Positions 1 through 11,800 are shown, counted from the first letter of the stretch. The stretch is 64,000 nt of DNA from Okapia johnstoni (GCA_024291935.2 CM044315.1:80148385-80212384), one strand, 5' to 3'. The notes: a model not told the origin generated them from the sequence alone. Program-made: numbers and translations.

Positions 1-3000
1 CCCAGTTCTGGCGGGACAAGACGTTCATACCAGATTACCCACAGTCGAGAGACAGCTCCAGAGGGTGTGGCCTGGAGACAGCAGGGATGGCTTGTCTCAT
101 GGCCCTGACACAGGCTGCACCACAAGACAATGGGCACCTTCAGGCCAGACTCTGGCACAATGAGTAGGGGAAGGGCCAAGGCCATGGCCCATGAGCTGCC
201 CAGTAGCTGAGATGGCAGCAGGAGGTAGTGACCTACCCCCACAGCATCCTCACTGAATTCCAAGTTTCCCTCACATCTTCAACATTCATGTACACAGTAG
301 GTAATCAAAGTTCTTAATTTGTCTCATCTCTGCCTCATAACAGAATAAATCAAGGACAATATAGCCCAGTAGAGCTCAGAGCATTACTCAAGGTCACAGA
401 GCAAACAGTGACAGATTCCAGGTTAAGACAGTCCTGTGCACAGCTATAGATTTGCTTCTGTTTCAGGGCCCAACCTGAATTTCCTCAAAGGATCTATGCA
501 GATCTCAGCACATATCTCAAATTCTAACTGATGCGAGCGCTCATGAACCTGTCTAATTCATCTTTTTTCCCTTCTCCAGCCCCCCAGCGAAAAGGTTTCC
601 CAGGATTAAAAACAAATCTCAGGAAAAAATTTTTTTCAAAGGAGGGAGAGCCAGGCAAACAGCAGCAGCTGTGGATGGGGTGGGAAAATGGTGACTTGAG
701 TGCAAGCTCAGCCAAGGAGAGAGCCAACGTCAGGACACCTGGGGAGTGGCTGGATGACCCAGAAGTCAAAGCCACTAAAGGTGACTTTCTCAAGCCAAAG
801 TTAGGAAATGGACTAGACAGAGCAAGGCCCAAACACTGACTCCAGGCAGGATGCTGTCTACCCATAGGAGAAACTCTTGCATAGATTTCCTACCACCCGG
901 ACACCTGTCCCTGAGACCTGTGAGCAAACAGAATGCACCTGAGGACTCGAGGCTTCTAGGTTTTGGGGAGGGAGATAGAGAGGATGTCTAAACACCACAG
1001 CTGAACCTGGGTTCAAAAGGCCTGGCTCCTGTTGGTCAGCTTGAGCCGCCGGGGCAGAGCTGCTGGGACTCCTTGGCTGCCACTCACACTGAGCTCAGCC
1101 CAGACCTGCAATTAGAGCTCTGGGAGCAGAGCTGAGAAAATGGGGAGAGTTGCTAAGCAACCGAGGGGGCTGCAGCCAATGGGCGTTCAGGAGGCTATAG
1201 GTTCCCTTACTGGTTCCTTGCTTGCTCATTCGTTCAGAGGAGCAGAGGCATCAATTACCTGCCGAAGCCCTCGAGACTGGCTAGGCAGGTAAACCTGGGT
1301 GTATCCAAGGACACCTCACATCACCCACCCACTGGCCCTGCCAATTCCCCTTAGCCACCAATTGTCTGAGCCTAGCCAGCCAAGAAAGGCCTTGACCTAG
1401 GACTTGGTACCCACCTTAAGCTGGAAAAGCTGAAAAGCCATGGGAAAGGGCTCATACTAACTGCCAAAGCAATCATGATACCAAATACTAGTAACCGCCA
1501 TTTGAATGCGATGTCAAGGAACCATGCTAAAGCTCTCACAAACATTCTCTTAATGAATCTTCATATCAAAATATTCCCAGAATACCAGGGTCAGGCCCTG
1601 GGTACATTATTCTATTTAAACTCTGTATAATGATCCATTTTACTGATAACAGAAACTGAGGCTTAAAAGTGGTTTATCCAAGGTCTCAGATCTAGGAAGT
1701 GAATCATCTGGGATTCAAACTCAAACATGACTAATGCCAAGGCTAGAGCCATCAACCACTTCCCCAGGCCATCCCTTTCGATGGTATTTCCCCCTCTGGC
1801 TCTGTTGAGCATTCTCAAAGCCTTTTCTCTGAAAAGTGAATTATCAGGCTTCCAGGCTTTCCCCAGCCAATCCAACTTATACCAAAAATCTCATCACACC
1901 ATTTTCTCTTATTACATCCTCTTCAGCACAAAGACCAAAATCTTAAACCTGGTCAACAAGGTCTTGATGATCTGGGTCTAGATCTCCTACCATTGGCCCT
2001 TACACTTTGCTATTTAATCATACCCACTCACAAGGCTCTCTCACACCCTTTCCTTGCTTGGGCTCTTCTGTCAGTCTGAAACATCCTCCCCATATCCATC
2101 ACCTCCATCTGGCTAACTCTTACACAGCCTTCAAAGCACAGTTCAGTTGGCACCTCCTCTGAGAAGCCCTTCATATCCTCACACTGGGTTAAATGCCTCC
2201 TCTTAGTTCTGACAGCCACCTGCTCCCTCCATTAGAGCACTCATCACATAGGCGTACTTGCCCATCCATGTGTCTCCTGGATTCTGAGCTCTTGACTTGC
2301 AGAAATCAACCCATCCATCTTTAGGCTCCCTGTGGTCAGCCTAGACCCCCACACATGAACAGATTCTCAAGCAACACTTCCTGAGGAAACATCTCATTAC
2401 ACTCACCTCGTTTTGGATCCTTGAGTGTATGGTGGTGCTGCCCACCACAAGCCTTTGCACCTGCTGTATCTCCCAAAGCCTGGAACACTCGCTCCCATTC
2501 CACCCTCTCCCATCCCTGACCCTTACCAAGTAGACAACTCCTACTTTTCCTCTGTTTAAAAAATAATGAATGCTATCAAGTGCTGCCAGGCACAATGTGA
2601 CAAAATAAAATGACAAGAGAGCCTGTCCTCACACTGCTGAGAGACTAATGGGGAGACATACATTAATTTATAATGAAACTGTGTTACAGGCTAAGAAGGA
2701 AAAACACTGGGAGTGCTGAGATAAAATAATAGAGAAGACCAAACTAAGTCTTAAAAATCATGAGGACTTTCCCAAGGAAGCGAAGTTTCAGATCAGGCAA
2801 CGATGATATGACAAGTACATATGATGGTTTGGAGGCTGGAAGGAGCCTGGGACACTCAAGAAACTGAAAATTTGTGTCAGAGTGAAGAAAGGAAGTAGCA
2901 TGGCTCGAGACGAGGCTGGGGATGCCATGCTGTGCTTCGCCCTCGTGAATCGCATTGAGAATTCTGAACTTTATCCTATGAGTAGTGTGGAGCCACTGGG

Positions 3001-3477
3001 GATTTCTGAGCAGAACGGAAAGATTAGACCCTCATTTTTAAAAAGATTTCTCTGGGTGCTGGGTGGGCAATGAAAGGTACAAGTGTGAAAACAAGGGGAC
3101 TGGTGAGGAAGCCCCTCAGTAATCTGGGGAGAGAGATGAGGACATCTTACACTAGGGTAGGGGCAGTGGAAATGGAAAAGATATGCAGCATAGTCAGGAG
3201 CAGAGCAGCCAGGACTTGGTGACTGACTGAGAAAACGAGAAGGGAGAGTCAAATATTTTCATTGAATAATTCGTTGGATGGTTTGTTGTCTAACGTCTGT
3301 CTCCCTCTCTGAACCACAAGGACATGGACCATGTCTTGTTTGGTTCCTTGCTGTATATTCAGCATAGGGCCAGGCATGTAGTAGGTACTCAGTTAGTGTT
3401 TACTTAACAGATGGATGGATGGATGTGTGGCTGGCCAAGCAGGCTGTCCATCTCCGGGAAGGTTGGGACCGGCTCAC
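1..3477 (-). other. IPO13: IPO13 intron 2 (partial), repeats only
   Basis: This stretch follows the donor site of IPO13 coding exon 2 and continues past the window edge. I searched it for the next IPO13 exon, which should encode the HEAT-repeat segment after the AQ-R junction, and saw no match on the minus strand. It holds a MIR-like segment around 1500-1720 (the 'aactgaggct' core), an L2-like antisense segment around 2030-2330, and a degenerate repeat around 2590-3250 of the kind that recurs elsewhere in the window. A tatgga-type short tandem stretch lies near 3410-3425. Nothing else recognised. Confidence 0.75.
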
Positions 3478-4214
3478 CTCTGGGCATCAGGCTGTGAGAT
3501 GGCATTGACAATGGCCTCCACACTGCTGTCAAAGAGCTCTGAGTCCTGCAGAGCAGCGAAGGCAGCCTGAATGAGCGCCTCGCAGTCTTGCAGCGGTACC
3601 TCCAGCTGCACCCAGCTGGAAAAACACTTGAGCACCTTCTGACGCACACAGCTGGGTGAGCTGGGCTGCTGCAGCAGCTGCTCCAGCAGCGGGAAGACAG
3701 CCCCACACTCCACTGCCAGGCTCGTCCGCACAAGGCTTTTGCGATACTGGGGCAGGCGGCTGGTCTGGAACTCCTCGGGCAGCACTGTCAGCAGCTCCAG
3801 CAGGGCCAGGCAGCGGCCCTGGCTATCCACCGGTGAGTCCTCGGCCTGGAACAGCCGTACCATATCTGCCACAGCACATGGCCAAGTGTCGGGCATCATG
3901 CTGAGAGCCAGCGAGGCCAGCGCCACGCACAGCCGAGTCAGCACAATCTTGGAGCCACTGGCAAAGCGGGTGATTTGGGTGAAGAGCTGTGCCTTTAGGC
4001 TCTCATACTGGTCAGTAGGGATGTCACTCCAGTAGCGAGAGATCTTGATGTGTAGGGCGCTGGCCCCAAAGTACTGGATCTCAGGCACCTTGTCCGGCTG
4101 CAGGAGCTGCCAGCTGAAGTGCCAGGCCTGTGGGGACACCTGGGCCTGCATCAGCCACTTTTGAGCCAGGTTCTTGTTCTCAATGTTGGGGTCATAGTAG
4201 AGCTGGTGCAGCGC
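3478..4214 (-). CDS. IPO13: Importin-13, coding exon 2
   Basis: Importin-13 is a bidirectional karyopherin-beta receptor. It imports cargoes such as UBC9 and MAGOH-Y14 and exports eIF1A, under Ran control at the nuclear pore. The 737-nt exon translates continuously from ALHQLYYDPNIENKN through the importin-beta N-terminal region and early HEAT repeats to ISQPDAQ. Landmarks are QYFGASALHIKISRYW, the Ran-binding type N-terminal domain, and LALLELLTVLPEE. The acceptor is ctgcag just above 4214 and the donor is AG|gtgagc at 3478/3477, leaving phase 2. It encodes about residues 29-274 of a protein of about 963 residues. It reads nearly identically to human as I know it, with only scattered substitutions (for example PDTWP for PDAWP) and no frame damage. 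The downstream exons lie outside the window. Confidence 0.96.
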
Positions 4215-5996
4215 CTGCAGGACAGCACAAGACTGAGCAGGTGCTGGCCACTTTGGATCCTACCAGAGCCCAGAACATAGGCCATGACTTGGTCCTGCAA
4301 AACTGTCCTCTCTTTCTGACCAGGGGGCTGAGTGGGAAGGGAGAGCTCAGGCTCAGCAGTGCTTCATGGACCTGGGATCCGGCCGGTATCTTGAGAGCCT
4401 GAACTTGCCCACACTCCACCATAGCCTCTTCTCTTTATAGCAAAACCTTAGGGGTTGGGAGCGTGAACTTCTGCAGGGAAGCAGCAAAAGAGGAGGCCAA
4501 GTTCCCCAAAAGAAAAGTACCTGAGGTAAAGGGCAAGGCCCAGGTGGAAGGAGCGGCTCCATAAGGAAGAAGCTAAGCCTGAGAAGAGCATGGAACAGCC
4601 TGAGCCACCCCCCACCTCCAACCCTCCCAGGCACAGCTGCTCTCATCTACTCCAACAGCTCCATTTAGTTCCCCCAGGATCATCCCTAGGTCACTCCAGA
4701 TGCTGGCACCAAAGCCATTGTGAAATGTGAGCAGGACTAAGACTTTGCCAGGCAGCCCTAGGGCACAGACAAACTGGAAGGGAGGGTGAGAACACTCCTC
4801 AGAGAGCACACAAGAGGGTCCAAAAAGCTGGTCCAGAGAAGTCTTGGCCTGCAGCCCTGGCAAATGCCTAGCCTGGAGCTCTCAACTAGCTAAATCCCCA
4901 GGGTCCCAATTCCATTAGGACTTCACACAGTAGGAAAACAGTGGTTTATTTCCCTGGAGACACATGGAACAGTGCGCCACCATGCCAACACTGCCCAGCT
5001 CCAAGTGGTGGATGAGTGAGGCCAGGACTCTCACCCCCTAAGCAGGCTCCATCCAAGTAGTTTGAGCCCTATCTGTACCCATGACAGCCAGTTACGGCCA
5101 CTGTCCCTTGTCTGGACCCTTGGGATGCTGAGGCAGGCAGAAAACAGAAGCAGAAAGATGCATCCTTACCACTGGGTATGGTAAACAGGGCTCAAGAATA
5201 ACAAATGAGTATCTGCAACCATTCCGTTTTCCACCACGGTAGCCCCGTCTCCCCCATCCATCCCAGGGTGGAAAGCATGTCTACATTCCCAGCCTCAGGG
5301 GGCAGAACCCAGCAAAGAAATAGAGAAGCAGTTTGAAAAAGACAGACTGAGCAGTGGGGGAGCCTGAGAGTGCCATGGCAGGAAGCCATGTGGGCAGGTG
5401 AGTAGGGAAGGATCCTGAAGCTTCCAGCAGGACCAGACCCCTTGGATCCAGCACAAAACCAAAGGGCCAGCCCTACTTCCGCCTGCCCGGGAGTGGTCTG
5501 GCCTCTATCCAATAACCGAAGGACCCTTCTCCAAGGAAGAGTGAAAACACAACCCAGGTTGTTTTAGTTTCAGACTATTTTCTGAGCCCCTGCTCCACAA
5601 AACAGGGCCAGGATTGCTCAGCATCACTCTGGTTTCTGGGGATTGAGCTGCAGGTCTCCCCCGTTCCTGGCTTCTTACTGCATTGCTCATGCATTTCCCA
5701 TGGAGCTGGAGAGTAGCCAGTCTGGCTGGGGGGGGGGGGGTCTAAACCATCAGGACCCTGGAAGGACCATCCCAAGACCCTAGAGTGTCCAGAGAGGACC
5801 CGTGTCTATGGAAGGCCAAAAATAGCCTAAGACACCATTGCACTGCTGTTGGTTGGCCCTGAGAGACAGCAAATGCCAGGTGCTCTGGAGGCACCATCCC
5901 AACGGGCACCCAGCCCAGACCTGGGCCCTGGCATTAGTGTCAGTCCCCAGAACTTCTGCTCTGTCACGGGAGTGCCCCTCCCCAGGGCCCTCATAC
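4215..5996 (-). other. IPO13: IPO13 intron 1
   Basis: This 1.78-kb intron is bounded by GT at 5996-5995 and AG at 4216-4215 on the minus strand. It contains a run of 13 G on the plus strand (5728-5740). No SINE, LINE or conserved open frame stands out. Confidence 0.85.
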
Positions 5997-6080
5997 CTTC
6001 TCCACGTTCTCCACCGTGAAGTCCAAGGCTGGTGCTGCTCCAGCCCCTGCAGCCCCCGGCTGCTCCTCCCGCCGCTCCAT
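5997..6080 (-). CDS. IPO13: Importin-13, coding exon 1 (start codon)
   Basis: The exon encodes the 28 N-terminal residues of importin-13, MERREEQPGAAGAGAAPALD followed by FTVENVEK, and ends at the donor AAG|gtatga. It joins in phase 0 to coding exon 2, which begins ALHQLYYD. The ATG at 6080-6078 has a strong Kozak context (A at -3, G at +4), and the family's usual start fits here. The frame stays open upstream to another in-frame ATG at 6233, so a 51-residue N-terminal extension is formally possible. It has no known family counterpart and is read here as 5' UTR. The exon lies at the downstream edge of a GC-rich promoter region. Confidence 0.95.
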
Positions 6081-6998
6081 CTTTGCTCCCTCCACAGCAG
6101 GGAGGTGGACTGTGACCTGTCTCCTGCCCCAGCCTCTCGGCTGCTGGACCCCTGCTAGACTCCGGCTTGGGTGCCCAGGAAGTGGTGGGATGACAGGGGT
6201 CCCAGGGCAAGCATGGCTGCCAAGGCCGCCCACCTCAGTTGAGGGTGGGGGGGCTAGCCAGAGGCCAAAAGGGGTGCTCTTAGGAGGAGACCCACTGAGG
6301 GGAACTCCTAGGAGAAAGCCGTCAGTGAGGAGTTTGCAGGCGGGGGTCCTGATGGTAGATCAGGGTTCTGTCCCCAGAATCTATGAGCAGGGAGTCATAG
6401 GGAAGGGAGGCCTGGGGAAAACCAAGGGGTCACAGGGTCGATGGCCTGTACCACAACACCCTAGTCTGAGTGAGCTCTCGGGTTCTAGGAGGAGGTCACG
6501 GGAGTGGGAGGTTACGGGGGAGAGAGCCCTTCGCCGGTTACGGAAGCGTCCAAAGAAGCGCAGGGGTACAGCTTCGCAAGTCTCGGGCGAAGAGTCCGTG
6601 GAGTTAAGGGGTTGTGGCAGGTCCCCTCGGCTCGGCCAGGCCCGCGCTCTTCTCACCCTCCGTCTCTGGCCCTGCTACCGTCGCTGCCTCCGCCCCAGTG
6701 ACTGACAGGCGAGCCGGCCCGGCCGGGACGGGGCGGGGACCTCAGCGAGGCACGGGCTGCCCCGAGCGCCTGTCCGCGGCACCGCCGACTCAGAAGCCGT
6801 CCCCCGCGGACCCGCGCCTGCCCTGGCCCTCCCGGCCGGCACAGCCCCACACGGCCCGGCGGAACTGCGTGGAAACTTATTCCGGGTCCCCTCTCTTATC
6901 CTCGCGCCTGCCCGCGCGCACCTGAGCAGGCCGCCGAGCGGCGCGCCGCTTGAGGCCCCCCCCCGCTCCCCACCACCCGAACCAAGGCCCCGCCGCTG

Positions 6999-7020
6999 CG
7001 CACCCTGGGAAATGTAGTCC
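6999..7020 (-). promoter_or_regulatory. ZNF143/Staf-like promoter element
   Basis: On the minus strand the sequence reads GGACTACATTTCCCAGGGTG, which closely matches the ACTACAnnTCCCAGnnTGC consensus bound by ZNF143 (and overlapped by THAP11/HCF-1 at many CpG promoters). Its position in the IPO13 CpG island supports function. Occupancy is inferred. Confidence 0.65.
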
Positions 7021-7067
7021 GCATGGCGCCCAGCGGGAAGGCGGTGCCTTGCGGCGGAGGCCGGGAG

Positions 7068-7073
7068 CACGTG
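7068..7073. promoter_or_regulatory. Palindromic E-box CACGTG
   Basis: A CACGTG hexamer lies in the IPO13 CpG island within agCACGTGgg. It is a candidate USF/MYC/MAX site. A single hexamer is weak evidence. Confidence 0.35.
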
Positions 7074-7469
7074 GGCTGGGGATCCGCCGAGCCCCGGCAG
7101 CCTCAGGCCTATTGCGGCCAAGTTCGACCGGCGAGAGGCGCTGCGGGGCAGCTTCCTAAGAGGACGTGAGTCTAGGGGCCGGTGGGATAGAGCTGGGAAG
7201 CCAGGCTGGAGGTTAAAGTGTGTGTTTGGGAGGGAACTGAGGGGGTGGGGGGACACAGGTTAATCTGGTGCTCCGCTGGCGGCAAGACCTCGGGCCCGGA
7301 AAGGGTACTGTCTTGAGGAGAACGCGTCCGCACCGCTCTAAGGAGGAAGGGGGCTTGGCGCGCCTCAGGAATAAAAAAGGATGGCTCTCAGGGCCACCCA
7401 GTGAGCAAGCGGGAAACTACTTACCATGGACAGTGCTTGGAGAATTTCATTAGGTTCTCAGAAGCAACT

Positions 7470-7700
7470 TGTCTTTATGAGTAATTAAAATAGCTCATAT
7501 TTAAGTGCAAGGAACAGTACATTGCATAACTGAAGTCCGATTCTCGCAGCAACTCTGTGGTGGGTATTTTCATTCACTATTTTCAGATGAGGAAGCCGGA
7601 GTTGGGGAAAGTTGAGCTTATCTTTTCGCTGGACACACAGCTAGGGTAGCAGAGATCAGCCACAGGTCTGGTTGGCCCAAGCTCCCTGCAGTCTCTACCC
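7470..7700 (+). repeat. MIR-like SINE fragment
   Basis: The segment has the MIR layout: an 'atttaagtgc' type body, 'cagatgaggaagc' core, and a 'ggacacacagctagg' tail. It is highly diverged and its limits are approximate. Confidence 0.6.
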
Positions 7701-8116
7701 CAAGTGGAAAAAAAAAAAAAGGAAAGGACTTCTGTACTTCTGTTCAGTGGAGGAAGCTAGCATTGGCTATAGCCACTGAGGCGTGAGAAAGTGGATGAAG
7801 GCTTCCCTGAGGAGGAGAAACTTGATCTGAGCTTGAAGAACCAGGAGGAGGCTTGATTATCTGGTAGGCAGAGTCCAGTGGGAACCTAGTCATTCAACAA
7901 ATCTTTATCGAGAAAATGTTTGAAGTACAGTCAGTAAGTTGTGTTCACTTTAAGGGGGTTATCTGTTAGGGTGAGGAAGGGGGAGGGGATGAGGAAGGCG
8001 AAGACATTGGAAAGACAAACTGAGACTTTATCCTAAGTGCAATATAAAACCATGATGAAGGTTCAAGTGGGCATTGATGATTGAATTTGCATTTTAGAAA
8101 AATCTGCCTGTAGTAT

Positions 8117-8598
8117 TGTTAGGGGAAACACTGAAACTGCCCACCCTGGCCAGGCACCATAGTAACTATTTGCATGAGTTATTTTACCACACAAGGTCCT
8201 TGTAAGGAACTTGAAACTAACAAGCTGCCACCACCAGCCAGGAAAATTCAGAAAAGGTCAAAAGGAGACTCCACAGGTCCTACCACCTCCCTGAATCCTT
8301 CTCGCTGCCATCCATCTTGGCTAAGTAATGTGTGTGCCACCAGGAAGGACCCTGAGTCGGAGTGATTGGCCAAAGACAATGAAGAAAGTTAATCCCATCA
8401 CCATAAAACCAAGACTGCCAGCCCTGAGGCAGAGCTGTTCTCCTGGGTTCCCTTACTCTACTGCTCTCCGCCCGGGTGCCCCTTCCCAGTAAAGTCTCTT
8501 GCTTTGTCAGCACATGTGTCTCGTAGGACCATTCATTTCCTAGTGTTAGACAAGATCCCCATTTTGGGCCCTGGGAGGGAGTCCCCCTTCCTGCAACA
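8117..8598 (+). mobile_element. Solo LTR of an endogenous retrovirus
   Basis: The element begins TGTTAGGGG and ends CTGCAACA, so it has the TG...CA termini of an LTR. It is flanked by a perfect 4-bp target-site duplication, gtat, at 8113-8116 and 8599-8602. An AGTAAA polyadenylation-type signal lies at 8488-8493, followed by a U5-like end. The length is 482 bp. No internal retroviral sequence adjoins it, so it is a solo LTR left by LTR-LTR recombination. A 4-bp duplication is typical of class I (gamma-type) elements. It has no coding capacity and is inserted inside an older repeat. Confidence 0.85.
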
Positions 8599-8752
8599 GT
8601 ATAATACATTGAAGGAGGAAAGGGGGATTTGGAATGAGGAAACAGGAAGCCACAATAAAGTACTGATTACAGGTCTGTGCATAGGGGTGTGAAATGTCTT
8701 GGCCCTGACACTAAAATACTACCATGGAAGGTGGAGGAATGGAGGGAGGGTT

Positions 8753-9018
8753 GCTGCTGCTAAGTCGCTTCAGTCGTGTCCGACTCCGTGCGACCCCATA
8801 GACGGCAGCCCACCAAGCTCCGCCGTCCCTGGGATTCTCCAGGCAAGAATACTGGAGTGGGTTGCCATTTCCTTCTCCAGTGCATGAAAGGGAAAAGTGA
8901 AAGTGAAGTCGCTCAGTCGTGTCCGACTCTTAGCGACCCCATGGACTGCAGCCCACCAGGCTCCTCCATCCATGGGATCCTCCAGGCAAGAGCACTGGAG
9001 TGGGGTGCCATTGCCCTC
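8753..9018 (-). mobile_element. Bov-A2-type SINE (two Bov-A units)
   Basis: Read on the minus strand this contains two Bov-A units, with matching 'gtgtccgact' and 'ccaggcaagaatactggagt' blocks (plus-strand spelling) at about 8776 and 8920. It is bounded by a perfect 12-bp target-site duplication ggagggagggtt at 8741-8752 and 9019-9030, which fixes the ends. Confidence 0.9.
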
Positions 9019-9086
9019 GGAGGGAGGGTTAAGACCACAAATTCTGTGTTCAAAATCTGTCCACCTCATTCTAAAAAAAAAGGAGG

Positions 9087-9433
9087 GGGCTTCCCTGGTG
9101 GTCCAGTGGCTAAGAATCCACCTCCAATGCAGGGGACACAGGTTTGATCCCTGATCTGGAAGATCCCACATGCCATGGAGCAATTACTAAGCGTGTGCAC
9201 CACAACTGCTGAGCCTGAGCTCTCAAGTCCACATGCTGCAACACTGAAAGCTGTGCACCTAGAACCCATGCTCTGCAACAAGAGAAACCATTGCAATGAA
9301 AAGCCCAAGCACTGCAACAAAGAGTAGCCCCTGCTTGCTGCATCTAGAGAAAGTCTTCCCAAAGGCAACAAAGACCCAGCACAGCCAAAAATAGATAAAA
9401 TTTTTAAATAATTAAAATTGTTTTTTTAAAAAA
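9087..9433 (+). mobile_element. CHR-type tRNA-derived SINE
   Basis: It starts with gggcttccctggtggtccag, then shows the long CHR body (accacaactgctgagcc, agagaaagtcttccc, caacaaagacccagcac) and an A/T-rich tail. It is diverged but full length. Confidence 0.85.
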
Positions 9434-9474
9434 GAATAGAACGTTTAGGGGCCAGAACCTGTGACAATCCTGGG

Positions 9475-9703
9475 TTGTTGTTGTTGTTTAGTCACTGAGT
9501 CATGCCAGACTCTTTTGCAACCCCATGGACTGTAGCCCACCTGGCTCCCCTGTCAATGGGATTTCTCAGGCAAGAATACTGGAGTGGGCAGCCATTTCCT
9601 TCTCCAGGGGATCTTCCCGACTCAGGGATTGAACATGGGTCTCCTGCTTTGCAGGCAGATTCTTTGCCACCTGAACTAGACCACTGAGTCACTGGGAAGC
9701 CCC
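9475..9703 (-). mobile_element. Bov-tA SINE
   Basis: On the minus strand the tRNA-derived head (gcttcccagtgactcagtgg) is followed by the Bov-A body. The ends are supported by imperfect duplications gacaatcctggg (9463-9474) and gacaaccctggg (9704-9715). Confidence 0.88.
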
Positions 9704-10889
9704 GACAACCCTGGGAGGGGTTCCCAAATTCAGGAGAGCGCTCCAGAGCCCAGGAGAGGAGGAGACAGAGCTTCTGTTGGTCACCTGGAACCACTAGCAA
9801 TCCATGTCCATGACAGATTAATCAGTTTGAAGTTTTTCAGCCTCCTAAAACAGTGTGAATTTTGGTCTGCAAAATCAAATGAGGGCCCCACCTATAGTTA
9901 AGAATTCTCAGGGGAGGTTTCTCCCCTTCCACTTAGCACTAAGGTTAATTGCACTAAGGAAGTTTATTTTCTTGTAGTCCCCTGGTTTGAGGGAAAGAGG
10001 TTAGGGAAAGGAGGGAAGGTTTATTTCCGGTTCACCTCTAGGTGTGGGCATAGTCCTTTGGGGTTCTGGCCTTATTGAGAATGTTCCAGGTAGACTCCCT
10101 CTGCCCCCATAAGCTGTTTGCAAGGGAGCCCTTGCAAACCAATGCCCAGGTTCCCCAGGTAAAGAAAATGCCCTCAATGTGAATACCAGCTACTGAACTT
10201 TGTTTACCTTTGTAGTTTCCTGTATTTGTTTATTTTGGCCTGAATATTTCTTCTTTGTATGCCAGCTCACGGATGCATTAATTTTTAAAAGTATATGTTT
10301 TGTCTAAGTATTTTTAGTTGTTTTCAGCAAGAAGTTTAGCCTGAGTCCCTAGGCCACCTTGTGGCCAGAGAACCCAGTGGACAGTTTCAGTCCTTATGTG
10401 ACTTGATATTTCTGCTGCATTTGGCCCCTTCGACTGCTCCTTCCCTTTGTTCTGCTTTGTTTTTCCCCACCACTCTGGTCACATCCTTTTGGTCTCCTTC
10501 ACAGCCTTGTCCCTTCTCCTCTCCCTGTTCCTAAACTGCTGGGTCTCCAAGCCTTAGCCTCTGCTGCTCACCACCTCCCTGTCTTTGATTTATGACTCTT
10601 AGATCTCTCTGGCCCAGACGGTCCTGACCCTCAGACCCAGCCACTGCCAGCCTCCTTGCCTTCTGAAACTGTCACGGGCACGTCAAATTGAACAGGTACA
10701 AAATCAAACATGACTTCCCCCACACCTTACCCCCATCATGGGCTAAAAATATGACATCCCCTAAATTTCTTACTGGTCGCCCAAGCCAGACTCCTGAAAA
10801 CTCTCCCTTCCATCAGGTCCTCACAATCAGTTCATCACCAAGTCCCGTGGATTGTACCTCACGTCTCGCTGTCCTTCCACACTGTTCTG

Positions 10890-11240
10890 CCCTAGATCAC
10901 GGTGCCAGCATTTGTTGTCTGAATAGCCCTAACTGCAGCAGCTCTAACTGGTGTCCCCTGCCTTGCCCCTTCCAGTCCAAACTAGACACAGTGGCCAGTC
11001 ATCTATCTGAAACATGTCTCTAGACAATGTTTTAGGTTCCACCTAAAACCCTCAGCAGTTCCACTTAGTATAAAGTCCAGGCTCCTTGGTATAGCACTCA
11101 AGGACCGTTATGATCTCTCTTGACTTGTGGCTTGATGAGGACCCTCCCCCAATTCTACATGAAATCCCTGGCTCTTCAGGCTGTTCCATGCTTCCCTGAC
11201 TTTGTTCATGCAGCTGCCTCTGCTGAGAAGGCTGTGTGTC
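10890..11240 (-). repeat. L2-like LINE fragment
   Basis: The plus strand has the typical antisense L2 wording, such as 'agtccaggctcct', 'gctgttccatgcttccc' and 'cctctgctgagaaggc'. Limits are approximate and divergence is high. Confidence 0.5.
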
Positions 11241-11800
11241 AGGCTGGGGCCAGTCAGGAGAAACCACGCAGTAAGCATACAGAAACAGTTTAATATAAAA
11301 AGTTTATATTTTATATCCCTCATTTTGAAGGAATGAGGGACTGGCCAGTAAGAAGAGACGATAACTCTGAAAAATATAGTAGTAGCTGAGTCCTAGGGCT
11401 GAGATAGCCCAAGGAAGAGGCCCTCACCCCCCTGCCCCACTCCTGCCCAAGGCTGAGCCCCAGACCTTGCTGGAGAGGGCATGGCTGGTAAAGAGGGAGA
11501 ATTTAGAGCTGAGAGGCAATGAAGGCAAATATTTCATTTTTCAAGGCCCAGTTCAAAAGCCACCTCCTTCACAAAGACTTTCCTGGCTCTTCCCTGTCCA
11601 TCTAGGTAGAAATGATTCCTCTTCCTTTGTGAGTATAGAATCCTCCCAAACCCTGACATACATTACTGTACCCTAATCATACTTCTTTTGGGGGACTTAG
11701 GATGGTTGATTGCGTTTTCTGCTCATTTGTTTACCCCCATCTAGGGTTGCCAGGAAAAAAAAGGGGGCACCCACTTCAATTTGAATAGCAGATAAACATT

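Larger units (their letters stand above)
6081..7150 (-). promoter_or_regulatory. IPO13: IPO13 5' UTR, CpG island and promoter
   Basis: The region upstream of the IPO13 start codon becomes very GC- and CpG-rich between about 6500 and 7150. It contains no TATA box that I can place, as expected for a housekeeping CpG-island promoter. It carries a ZNF143/Staf-like site (6999-7020) and an E-box CACGTG (7068-7073). The transcription start is probably somewhere in 6550-7000 but is not visible from sequence alone. The next gene above is ARTN, which points the same way, so this is not a head-to-head pair. Confidence 0.7.

Noticed and set aside
6016..6705. Plus-strand open frame of 229 codons over IPO13 exon 1
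   Set aside because: Antisense to IPO13 exon 1 and CpG island; low-complexity composition, no domain.
8770..9371. Several overlapping open frames with apparent protein-like wording (such as DPMDGGAWWAAVHGVAKS)
   Set aside because: These are translations of Bov-A/Bov-tA and CHR SINEs, which recur in every copy in the window and are not genes.
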